Origin: Parachlamydiaceae bacterium
GTDB lineage: Bacteria > Chlamydiota > Chlamydiia > Chlamydiales > Parachlamydiaceae
Assembly (NCBI GenBank): GCA_013698165.1
Contig: JACCVN010000007.1
Coordinates: 1-17,210, forward strand
Length of the DNA: 17,210 bases
Reading direction: 5' to 3'
The notes beneath the pieces were generated by a model that was given only the letters and a program-made list of their open reading frames with translations, did no database searches and was not told the DNA's origin. Shown here piece after piece: positions 7,957-14,957 of the stretch. The position numbers and the translations under genes were made by a program. How positions within the stretch are numbered: the stretch's first letter is position 1; every line of letters begins with the position of its first letter.

Positions 7957-8732
7957 AATCATGCTATTCACCTGATCATTTTTTGAGCGTGGCAAGCTAA
8001 TGTATTGGTGAGTGCATCGAGTAGAAGTAAAAGAGAAGAACCCCTGTCAGGGTTGTGAGGGTAATGTGCTCACCGTAGCTGTAGCTGTCTTCGCTAACGC
8101 TCGCAAGCCTTGCTACGGGTTAGGGTGTTGTTTTTGTAGCTTTTTTTAGATTTAAATTCACATGAATCTAAGCTTTTTTAAATTTTCAAGTCATATGAAG
8201 TATACGGTTTTAAGAATTGTGTTACGAGCAACAAACACCCCCGTATGGGGGTGTGGGCTAGTATCCAGGGAAAGCGAAGCGCAGCCCTGGTTAAATAAAA
8301 TTCAAGATTGCACCCCTGAAAGGGGTGCGGGAGGGCTGTCGGATTTTTTTTACTAGTGACACGTTATTGCTCACACCCCTTTCAGGAGTGTAACCCTTTT
8401 ATTAAAGGGCCCAGGGCCGCGCTTCGTTTGCTCTGGGCTACAGAGCCCATACTCCGGGGTGTAATTTAAGGGCATAATCTTCTAAAGAAAACAGAATTGA
8501 AAGACTTAGATGTATGTGAAAATTCAACGTAGAAATAGGAACAAAAACAACACCCTAGTACACTGTCACGCTAGAAATAATCGAAAATTCTACCTTGACA
8601 GTGTACTAGCTACAGGTAAGCAAAAAAACTCATAATCCTGATTAGCATTCTTCTCATTTATTTCACACTCAGCTTAATCTCTATGTGCTAGCGTGGCGAG
8701 GCTCAAAAAATGATTAGGTGAATAGCATGATT
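7957..8732. repeat. Non-coding nested palindrome, about 0.8 kb
   Basis: The stretch from 7813 to 8859 has no credible gene. Its two halves are diverged inverted copies centred near 8345. Outermost arms are 7957-7988 and 8701-8732 (31 of 32 bases). The next, 8121-8137 and 8541-8557, match over all 17 bases. A diverged pair sits near 8155 and 8515 (attcacat-type core). Innermost, 8235-8328 pairs with about 8373-8465, and each side carries small hairpins. A separate perfect 14-bp hairpin lies at 8555-8568/8596-8609. It could be an inverted duplication of a repeat element, the remains of a mobile element that lost its gene, or a pair of convergent structured RNAs. Confidence 0.7.
8235..8328 (+). 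ncRNA. Run of three hairpins, left half of the palindrome (candidate structured RNA)
   Basis: Three consecutive stems are visible: 8235-8242/8247-8254 (8 bp, loop gtat), 8265-8270/8285-8290 (6 bp, with an inner gcg/cgc) and 8310-8317/8321-8328 (8 bp, loop gaa). A diverged equivalent of this set is present on the - strand at about 8373-8465. The third stem differs between the copies by a paired G-C to A-T change and by a C-G to T-G wobble, so pairing is retained. A T-run follows at 8343-8350. No promoter was identified, so expression is unproven. Confidence 0.3.
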
Positions 8733-8779
8733 CCATTCCCGAGTTTGGAGTGCTCAAAGCAAGGGCCATGCAAACAGAC

Positions 8780-8829
8780 TTTGGAAGTGTGAATGCGGTC
8801 TGCAAAAAAATTGGTTTGTCACTTCCAAA
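8780..8829 (-). terminator. Inverted repeat downstream of the cytochrome c peroxidase gene
   Basis: The ten bases tttggaagtg (8780-8789) pair perfectly with cacttccaaa (8820-8829), about 30 nt beyond the peroxidase stop on the - strand. The loop is 30 nt and holds a T-run on that strand, so it is not a classical terminator. It may instead be part of the neighbouring repeat region. Confidence 0.35.
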
Positions 8830-8859
8830 CCCGGCATCGGAATTAACAATGAGATTACC

Positions 8860-9918
8860 TTATTCCGGGAATTTGTCAGGTTCCTGAAAATGTGCCCAAC
8901 CTTCTCCACAGAGTGCCTTCAAAAAGGCAACTAGTGCAGCCTTATCTTGGCTAGTTAGATTTAAGGGGCGCATAAGAGGGTGAAGATTTTTATTTGGAGT
9001 TCCTCCCTTGTCATAATAATCGATTACTTCTTCTAGGGTCTTTAAGCTGCCATCGTGCATGTAAGGGCCTGTAAGCTCGCATTCGCGAAGGGTTGGTGGT
9101 TTGAAAGCTCCCCAGTCCTTGTCGTCATGGGTGATGCCGTAACGACCCGTATCTGGGTTCGGGCTGTCCATGCCAATACCGATATTCATGAAACGGTCAT
9201 CGCAAAAGTTAAATCCTCCATGGCAATTGACACAGCCGGTTTTTTTAAACAGATCGTAGCCTCTGATTTGTTCTGCGCTCATTGCTGTTTTGATGCCAGC
9301 ACGATAGCGGTCAAACGGGGAATTTCCCGAAAGCACACTGCGTTCAAAAGTGGCAATAGCTTTGGCAATATGACTCAAGGTGACCTCATCGCTGCCAAAG
9401 ACCTTTTTAAATAAAACTCGATAGCCTTCTATTCCCGCAATGCGCTCTTGGCATTGTAAATGCGCTTCATGAGGATTATCATCCTTCGCCATCTCATTTG
9501 GATTGGCAATAGGCCCCATTCCTTGTTCTTCCAAAGAACGCGCTCGGCCATCCCAAAATAGAAACTTTAAATACGCTGCATTCAGAATTGTCGGAGTATG
9601 GCGGCTGCCTTTTCTTTGATCGATTCCGATGGCAATGGCTCTACAGTCGCCAAACCCACAGGGGATATTATGGCATGTGGAGCAAGATACTGTGTTATCT
9701 CCAGAAAGCCTTGTATCAAAGTAAAGCAAACGGCCAAGTTCCGCTTTATCTGCAGTGTATTGGTTATCTGCCGGCCAAGGAACGGGAGGAAGGCCAAGCG
9801 GTGGAACAATCTGTGCAGGCATTTCTTTTGTGGTTCTATGAGTTGGTGTAGGGTAAGATTCTTTTCCTGTCAAAGAAAAGCAGGTTCCTAAAAGAATCAG
9901 TAAAAATCGAATTAACAT
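8860..9918 (-). CDS. Secreted di-haem cytochrome c peroxidase (MauG/CcpA family)
   Basis: Reduces hydrogen peroxide to water outside the cytoplasm using electrons from a c-type cytochrome. The 352-residue product has a hydrophobic signal segment (residues 2-17, LIRFLLILLGTCFSLTG). Two haem c attachment sites are present, CSTCH at 79-83 and CVNCH at 229-233. FWDGRA (121-126) and PYMHDGS (285-291, probable axial Met287) are family hallmarks. The frame is open upstream to 10053, but I chose the ATG at 9918. It has a strong Shine-Dalgarno (agggagg on the - strand), and the signal peptide starts there. It needs cytochrome c maturation genes elsewhere. It is divergent from a secreted superoxide dismutase, which produces its substrate. 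Confidence 0.92.
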   Translation of the reverse strand: MLIRFLLILLGTCFSLTGKESYPTPTHRTTKEMPAQIVPPLGLPPVPWPADNQYTADKAELGRLLYFDTRLSGDNTVSCSTCHNIPCGFGDCRAIAIGIDQRKGSRHTPTILNAAYLKFLFWDGRARSLEEQGMGPIANPNEMAKDDNPHEAHLQCQERIAGIEGYRVLFKKVFGSDEVTLSHIAKAIATFERSVLSGNSPFDRYRAGIKTAMSAEQIRGYDLFKKTGCVNCHGGFNFCDDRFMNIGIGMDSPNPDTGRYGITHDDKDWGAFKPPTLRECELTGPYMHDGSLKTLEEVIDYYDKGGTPNKNLHPLMRPLNLTSQDKAALVAFLKALCGEGWAHFQEPDKFPE

Positions 9919-9923
9919 ATTTT

Positions 9924-9930
9924 CCTCCCT
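9924..9930 (-). promoter_or_regulatory. Ribosome-binding site that sets the peroxidase start
   Basis: AGGGAGG on the - strand lies 5 nt before the ATG at 9918. No comparable site precedes the upstream in-frame ATG at 10053, so the 45-residue N-terminal extension is unlikely to be translated. Confidence 0.75.
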
Positions 9931-10065
9931 AAAAGAACCAAGGCACAACCCAATAACTAAAATTTTATTATTGCGAATTTGAATAAAAAAAGATAGTGTC
10001 GGCATGAAAAGATAATCGTCGGTACGTCTATCTAGTAAAATCAAACCTTTCAAAGGAAAATCCCC

Positions 10066-10794
10066 ATGAAAATGTATTATTACCTCCCTTGCCTCCTTGG
10101 CTTAAGTTTATCCCTTGCAGGCGCAGCAGCAGAACCTGCTGTCCAAGAAGCCCCAAAAAATGTGAACGTACGTAAGGGGGCTGTTGAACCCTATATTGCA
10201 AAAAATTATGATCACTTACTAGGGAAAGTCCAGGGTCTTGATGATTCTCTACTTAAAATGCATTTCAAGTTGTATCAAGGCTATGTCAACAATACAAATG
10301 CAATCCTTCAACGTTTACAAGAGATTACTGACAATGGCCAGAATAAATCTGCTGAGTTCGGTGCACTAAAACGCCATTTAGGATGGGAATTCGATGGTAT
10401 GCTGCTGCATGAATTATATTTTGAAAATCTTGGCGGTAAAGGCCAATCACTAGCCAAAGGGCCTTTAGCGGATAAAATAGACAATGATTTTGGCAGTTAC
10501 GATCAATGGAAAGCTGATTTTATTGCGACAGGTTCAATGCGGGGGATCGGCTGGGTTGTGGCATATATTGAACCCAAAAGTGGAAGACTACTCAATGAGT
10601 GGATCAATGAACATGATCTTGGACATCTGGCCGGCGGAACTCCTATCTTAGTGATGGACGTTTTCGAGCATGCATATATCACTCAATTTGCTTTGGATAA
10701 GGCAAAATATATTGATGTCTTTTTTGCCAACATTAATTGGGATGCCACATCTAGCCGCTACCAAAACCAACCAACTCAATTGATACCTCGTTAA
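10066..10794 (+). CDS. Secreted Fe/Mn superoxide dismutase
   Basis: Converts superoxide to oxygen and peroxide. Of 242 residues, the first 22 or so form a signal peptide (YYYLPCLLGLSLSLAGAAA), so it is exported, unlike the cytoplasmic SodM of Chlamydia. The SOD fold follows from about 40 to 225. Probable metal ligands are H66 (KMHFKLY), H115 (LLHELYFENLGG), D198 and H202 (MDVFEHAY). Gly111, four residues before H115, resembles the Mn-type position. His183 (NEHDLGHL) appears to stand where MnSODs have an active-site Gln. Metal use cannot be decided from this. An aagga ribosome-binding site lies 8 nt before the ATG. The divergent neighbour is a peroxidase that could consume its product. Confidence 0.92.
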   Translation: MKMYYYLPCLLGLSLSLAGAAAEPAVQEAPKNVNVRKGAVEPYIAKNYDHLLGKVQGLDDSLLKMHFKLYQGYVNNTNAILQRLQEITDNGQNKSAEFGALKRHLGWEFDGMLLHELYFENLGGKGQSLAKGPLADKIDNDFGSYDQWKADFIATGSMRGIGWVVAYIEPKSGRLLNEWINEHDLGHLAGGTPILVMDVFEHAYITQFALDKAKYIDVFFANINWDATSSRYQNQPTQLIPR

Positions 10795-10852
10795 ACTTTT
10801 TTTATATCAAAAAATAGTTGAACCTTTTCGAGCCAATTGCAAAGTCCTATAA

Positions 10853-10910
10853 CCGCGAATGCTGCGGCAGCATATTTTTGCCACATTTACCCCTGGCTAT
10901 ATGCTGCCGT
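10853..10910. repeat. Dispersed structured repeat downstream of the SOD gene
   Basis: The sequence ccgcgaatgctgcggcagca near 10853 closely matches the units at 16700-17011. Here it forms its own hairpin: ggcagcatat (10866-10875) pairs with atatgctgcc (10899-10908), and gcca (10880-10883) pairs with tggc (10894-10897) inside. It lies about 60 nt past the SOD stop and could end the transcript. From here to the insertion sequence at 11175 I see no gene. Confidence 0.65.
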
Positions 10911-11174
10911 CCCATTTGGGGCAATTGCGTATAATAATGTGTTTACACATATCTATCACGCGAAAACCTTGAACAATTCTACATCCCTGCCTTAAGGTAT
11001 TAAGTCACTACCATAAGTGCAGTACGTCCTTGTAAAAAACTAAAGAAATCAAAGGGCCTGCCTGTTAGATTGTCAGTTGTGTTGTTAAATTCCAAGTTGA
11101 TCTTGTGCTGCATATGGCGCTTCGTATGAGTACCCAGAAAGGTAGACCGATTACTGTTTCTGTAGCCATATTGG

Positions 11175-11336
11175 GTCCCTGTATTACGCTTCACAAGCCG
11201 CCCCTTCGGGACTTATATTCAACTATTGCCTACCCATAGTTTGCCCCTATCGGGACTACACTATGGGCTTTACACAATTAGCCCCATTCGCTCCTGTTTC
11301 GCGTATTTTTTTTCAGAAATCTGCTAGCCCACAAAG
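11175..11336 (+). repeat. Left terminal inverted repeat of the IS
   Basis: Inverted partner of 13250-13411. It contains its own hairpins, for example cccatagt (11233-11240) with actatggg (11260-11267), and gtccc/gggac near the outer end. This much secondary structure could block read-through transcription into the transposase. Confidence 0.85.
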
Positions 11337-11410
11337 GTTTTTATTGATTTTTTGAAGAAACTTTTGCCCCCAGAATTAAATTTAGGTAAATATTCCTGTT
11401 TATAGCTTTT

Positions 11411-11439
11411 TTGAAGAGATTATCAAATTTGTGTTTAAT
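11411..11439 (+). promoter_or_regulatory. Possible transposase promoter
   Basis: TTGAAG (11411-11416), 17 nt, then TTTAAT (11434-11439), lying inside the left terminal repeat and about 75 nt before the start codon. The match is moderate and made by eye. Confidence 0.3.
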
Positions 11440-11509
11440 TTTCATGTAAATATATTCTTATGTCGTCTAAAATCCTTCATTAAATTTGATAGTAGGATGT
11501 GACTTTCTA

Positions 11510-13231
11510 GTGACTATATATTATGAGAATATTTCAGATATCCCTATTCTTTTTTCGATTGCACGCCGATTAAAAATTGATCAGATTTTTGATAATCATA
11601 TTCCCTCTCACGGTAATCTTCAAGGGCTTAGTTATGGATTAACTGCAATTGGATGGTTAATTTTTATCCTCTCCTCAGCAAACCATCGGAAATCTCATGT
11701 CCAATCATGGGCATTAGAAACAAAAAAGACGCTTTCAATACTATTTGGAAAAGATATCGATCCTAATAGCTTTAATGATGACCGATTAGCAAGGATGTTA
11801 AGATTTCTCAATGATGACGAGATTTGGCATAGCATAGAAAATGATCTTTGGCGCGCCAAGATGAATGTATTTGAGCTTCCAGTTACAGGTATCCGTTTGG
11901 ATGGAACAAATACATTTGGATTTCATGGGGTTAAGGAGGACGGATTAATGCAGTATGGTTTTTCCAAAGATGGTAGATCAGATTTACCAATACTAAAATT
12001 AATGGTTGCTGCAGAAGGGAATACCGGCGAAGTTATTGCTGTGGATGTCGTTGAGGGTAATCAAAATGATGATCCCTTATATTTACCACTCATTAAAAGA
12101 GTCAGAAGCATCTTAGGTGAAAAAACAGGACTTTTATATTGTGGTGATTGTAAAATGTCATCTTTTAGCGTAAGAGGGAATTTAGATGCTTTTTCAGACT
12201 ATTATTTGGCCCCCCTTCAGAAAAATAATCCTAAAATTTCACAGGAAATCGACAAATGGATTCATAATGGGATAAGTTGCTGTGATGATACTCCAGCAAT
12301 GTCTACTTTGGTTTGGAGAAAAAATCAAATAATAGGTGGAGGATATGAGATTAAAAGATTTCAAAGATCTTTTTTAGAATCCGGTAAAAGCCATTCATGG
12401 AATGAGAGAGTATTAATTTTCAGATCTTTGAATCTATCTAAAGTTCAAAATGATGGATTAGAAAAGAGATTGCGAAAAGCTGAATTGAATTTAGAGAAAC
12501 TCAAAGAAAAGTCTTTTAAAACACCTCAGGAACTATCTGATAAAATCTCATGCATAACTGAAAGATATAAGGTGAGTACGCTCCTAGATTGTGAACAAAT
12601 AGAAACAAAAACTAGCAAAAATACTTATCAAAGGTCAGAAATTAGAAATGGGAAAAAAAGGAATGGAACATACACAGTATGTAAATCAAAATATGTTCTT
12701 CTTCAAGTTAAACGGCATTTAGCTGAGATTGAAGAGGTGAAGAGAACAAATGGTTGGAGAATATATGCCACAAATATACCCGAAACATTGATGTCTCTGG
12801 AACAACTCATTTGTTATTATCGAGAGGAATGGGTTATCGAAAAGCAATTCCATATTTTGAAGGACAAACCAATCGGAATTAGACCTCTATTTGTAAAGAC
12901 AGATATCCAAATCTCTGGAATGGCTCGATTTTTGACTGTAGCTTTAAGATTATGGTCCTACATAACTCTCACAGTTCACAATTATTTAGTAAAACAGCCT
13001 GAAATTCAAGGATTGTACAAAGGTCAACCGAAAAAGAAAACTAAAAGGCCAAGTGCCAAAATGATAATGGAATCTTTTAGTAAAATATGCCTTTTTTATA
13101 ATGAAGAAAATATTCCGAGATGGAGGCTTACTCCCATAGATGGATTAGCGGGACTTTTTTTAAAAGCATTAGAACTACCCTTGGAGACTTATGAGCTGAT
13201 AGAGATGGCTTTAGAAGCTTGCGAATCATAA
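11510..13231 (+). CDS. IS1634-family transposase (IS4-like DDE)
   Basis: Cuts and pastes the surrounding element. Counting from the TTG at 11486 (581 residues), the DDE residues are probably D139 in RLDGTNTFGFHG, D221 in CGDCKMS and E452 in YREEWVIEKQF. The block GFSKDGRSDLP (158-168) is diagnostic for IS1634-type enzymes. A Lys/Glu-rich coiled segment (about 325-350) separates the second D from the E, as expected for the beta-strand insertion domain of this group. I prefer the GTG at 11510 as start because aggat precedes it by 11 nt and nothing resembling a ribosome-binding site precedes the TTG; the difference is 8 residues. The frame is intact. Confidence 0.9.
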   Translation: MTIYYENISDIPILFSIARRLKIDQIFDNHIPSHGNLQGLSYGLTAIGWLIFILSSANHRKSHVQSWALETKKTLSILFGKDIDPNSFNDDRLARMLRFLNDDEIWHSIENDLWRAKMNVFELPVTGIRLDGTNTFGFHGVKEDGLMQYGFSKDGRSDLPILKLMVAAEGNTGEVIAVDVVEGNQNDDPLYLPLIKRVRSILGEKTGLLYCGDCKMSSFSVRGNLDAFSDYYLAPLQKNNPKISQEIDKWIHNGISCCDDTPAMSTLVWRKNQIIGGGYEIKRFQRSFLESGKSHSWNERVLIFRSLNLSKVQNDGLEKRLRKAELNLEKLKEKSFKTPQELSDKISCITERYKVSTLLDCEQIETKTSKNTYQRSEIRNGKKRNGTYTVCKSKYVLLQVKRHLAEIEEVKRTNGWRIYATNIPETLMSLEQLICYYREEWVIEKQFHILKDKPIGIRPLFVKTDIQISGMARFLTVALRLWSYITLTVHNYLVKQPEIQGLYKGQPKKKTKRPSAKMIMESFSKICLFYNEENIPRWRLTPIDGLAGLFLKALELPLETYELIEMALEACES

Positions 13232-13249
13232 TTTTTTTTGAAATTAAAA

Positions 13250-13411
13250 CTTTGTGGGCTAGCAAATTTCTGAAAAAAAATACGCGAAACAGGAGCGAAT
13301 GGGGCTAATTATGTAAAGCCCATAGTGTAGTCCCGATAGGGGCAAACTATGGGTAAGCAATAGTTGAATATAAGTCCCGAAGGGGCGGCTTGTGAAGTGT
13401 AATACAGGGAC
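13250..13411 (-). repeat. Right terminal inverted repeat of the IS
   Basis: Mirrors 11175-11336 with four mismatches and no gap. It begins 18 nt after the transposase stop. Its last 13 bases (gtaatacagggac) also form the tip of the adjoining diverged repeat R3. Confidence 0.85.
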
Positions 13412-13458
13412 TTTTAAATGAACTCTTGCGCAAAGATTTCTCATATTCAGCTATGTTG
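13399..13458. repeat. Diverged, shortened copy of the edge repeat (R3)
   Basis: The bases aatacaggg, a variable base, then cttttaaatga at 13401-13420 match the tips of R1 and R2. The part from about 13428 to 13458 resembles the reverse complement of R1 around 88-112 (cagctgaatctgagaa). The middle of the element is missing. It overlaps the right end of the insertion sequence. Confidence 0.5.
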
Positions 13459-13538
13459 AGTATCTGCTTCTCTTTTTTCAACTATTCAATACTAAGCTTT
13501 TTCCGGCTTCATCTCTGAGGTACTCGTTTTTGCGATGA

Positions 13539-13684
13539 GACTTTATTAATACATTGACGCTGCAACAAGTGATTGCAGAACCTCATGGATGGATCGGTTG
13601 AAAGCCAGAGAGTTGGCGGCTTTAACTCCACTAATTTGGGAACATGTGCATTCATATGGTCGGTTTGATCTCGATTTGGGATAA
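13539..13684 (+). pseudogene. C-terminal remnant of a Tn3-family transposase
   Basis: In one frame (13539 to about 13585) the translation is DFINTLTLQQVIAEP. In the next frame (about 13586-13684) it is WMDRLKARELAALTP, then LIWEHVHSYGRFDLDLG and a stop. Together these match the conserved end of Tn3-type TnpA, whose typical pattern is NTL..QQVLAEP, then LTPL.W.HV..YGRF.LD. A one-base loss near 13585 explains the frame change. The rest of the transposase and the 38-bp Tn3 terminal repeat are not visible. The 3' end overlaps the adenylyltransferase gene on the other strand. Confidence 0.65.
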
Positions 13685-14542
13685 AGGCTTTAACTTTTTA
13701 ACCGCATGCAAATATTTTTCCACATTTTTAGACTTTTGTTCATCGTAATTAAAGTCGTAATGTCTTGAGATTTGTATAGCAACTGCATTAAAAATTTCAC
13801 CCATGCTAAATAAGGCATCCCACATATGATCATACCTTGCATCGGTATAAGTTTTAGTAAATTTATCCCAAATTTCAGCCTCTATGTATTTTTCCAAATA
13901 TTTACCAAATTTACCTATCGTATGCTCAAATTTCGTTCTAATGCCCGCATACCAAGTTAAAAGTTTTATAAGCTCTTCTTTCACACAATGTTCAGCCACA
14001 TGCTTAGCATAAGTAAGTTCTTTTCTCCAGATTCCTTTAGCCACATATGTCGATACCCATAAAAACTCATTACAACAATTATAAAATTCTTTATCCGTTG
14101 GTGGTATTGGCAAATAATCGTTATCGCTTGGAGGATCCAATTTTTTAATCGATTTGTCCTTATCTAAGAGCAATAGGCTTTGACTATCTCTTGGCATTGA
14201 AGCCAATTTTTTTATATGTAGCAATGTTAAATCGATTCTATTCCAGTCTGTAAATAGCATTAGGTATGCATATTTATCTTTAGATTTAGTCCATGTGCCC
14301 TCCATTTCATCGGGGGTTTGCATAATGAGGATTTCCCCAAATTGTTTAATCCAATTGTCGTCATTAACAAAAAATTCAACATCTTTCACGACAAAAACGA
14401 TATCATAATCTTGAAACATATCTTTTTTGGCACTCAAGCTAGCCCTGGAGCCATTCATGATGACCGCTCTTATTCGTTCATCTTCTTTGGCGATATTCAG
14501 GATAAGATCTAGCATGGTTTTTTCATTTCGTTGTTTTAACAT
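13652..14542 (-). CDS. Aminoglycoside 6-adenylyltransferase, ANT(6)-like
   Basis: Members of this family transfer AMP from ATP to the 6-hydroxyl of streptomycin. The 296 residues are full length for AadK/AadE-type enzymes. The nucleotidyltransferase core is clear: NGSRAS at 30-35 and FQDYDIVF at 43-50, with D45 and D47 as likely metal ligands. YLMLFTDWNRIDLTL also matches the family, as does CCNEFLWVSTYVAKG before the helical C-terminal domain. The ATG at 14542 is preceded by aagg. The last ten or so residues (LSQIEIKPTI) are read antisense through a Tn3-transposase remnant, so the native C-terminus was probably replaced. Acquisition with mobile DNA is likely. Activity against a drug is not shown by sequence alone. 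Confidence 0.9.
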   Translation of the reverse strand: MLKQRNEKTMLDLILNIAKEDERIRAVIMNGSRASLSAKKDMFQDYDIVFVVKDVEFFVNDDNWIKQFGEILIMQTPDEMEGTWTKSKDKYAYLMLFTDWNRIDLTLLHIKKLASMPRDSQSLLLLDKDKSIKKLDPPSDNDYLPIPPTDKEFYNCCNEFLWVSTYVAKGIWRKELTYAKHVAEHCVKEELIKLLTWYAGIRTKFEHTIGKFGKYLEKYIEAEIWDKFTKTYTDARYDHMWDALFSMGEIFNAVAIQISRHYDFNYDEQKSKNVEKYLHAVKKLKPLSQIEIKPTI

Positions 14543-14821
14543 TTTTTAACCTTGTTCATGAAGAGGTCAGTTGAATATTTAATTAGTAATAGCGCATTAC
14601 TTTTCGACGACTAATTATCTATCCAAACCTCAAAGCCAGAAGGTGTGGATATTATTGAACAATACTAACATCGGTCGTTATTTACATCCATCACGGTGCA
14701 TGCACCATCATGATAATAATGCACTGGAGATTGGCAAAAATGCTTAAGGCGAGGTGATAAATTTTGAATCAGGCGAAAATCACATCGTCGAGATTATATT
14801 CTAAAGTCTGTGGCTGCTTGA
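14543..14821. other. Intergenic region without a gene
   Basis: I see no coding potential here. Small inverted repeats occur: taattagt (14580-14587) with actaatta (14610-14617), and a perfect 12-base palindrome, ggtgcatgcacc, at 14697-14708. They could be remnants of a recombination site, given the neighbouring transposon and recombinase scraps, but nothing decides this. Confidence 0.4.
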
Positions 14822-14917
14822 GGGTTTAGTTTGGACACTAGTACACTCATAAAGGCCTATGTTGATAAACTAATTGTTTCAAGAGAACAAACATTCTTCT
14901 TGAATTTAGGCCATTAG
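14822..14917 (+). pseudogene. Possible C-terminal fragment of a large serine recombinase
   Basis: The frame 14822-14917 reads GFSLDTSTLIKAYVDKLI then VSREQTFFLNLGH and a stop. The pattern slxxxxLIkayVdKiiVsreq resembles the end of resolvase/invertase-type recombinases. An in-frame TGA stands directly upstream (14819-14821), and no start or catalytic domain is visible, so any gene is broken. The fragment is too short for certainty. Confidence 0.3.
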
Positions 14918-14957
14918 ATGTCGAGTATTTGTACAAAAAAATTAAGATTGACTGTCT

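Larger units (their letters stand above)
11175..13411. mobile_element. Complete IS1634-type insertion sequence with 162-bp terminal inverted repeats
   Basis: Terminal inverted repeats at 11175-11336 and 13250-13411 match at 158 of 162 positions without gaps and start with gtccctgtattac. One intact transposase gene fills the interior. I see no target-site duplication next to these ends: the left flank is attgg and the right flank is ttttaa. The right flank looks like the tip of the R1/R2 repeats, so insertion into, or homology with, that repeat family is possible. The intact frame and nearly identical ends suggest fairly recent activity. Confidence 0.85.

Noticed and set aside
8162..8356. Open frame of 64 codons in the long intergenic region
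   Set aside because: It runs straight through three hairpins of the palindromic repeat, so the frame reflects repeat sequence, not a protein.
9582..9891. Overlapping open frames on both strands inside the peroxidase gene
   Set aside because: They are shadows of the haem-binding coding sequence in other frames.
9919..10053. N-terminal extension of the cytochrome c peroxidase
   Set aside because: The internal ATG at 9918 has a strong ribosome-binding site and begins a signal peptide, which would be buried by the extension.
11000..11194. Open frame of 64 codons on the - strand at the left IS border, possibly a gene cut by the IS
   Set aside because: The start lies inside the IS end, and no continuing frame is found on the far side of the IS. 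The protein is not recognised.
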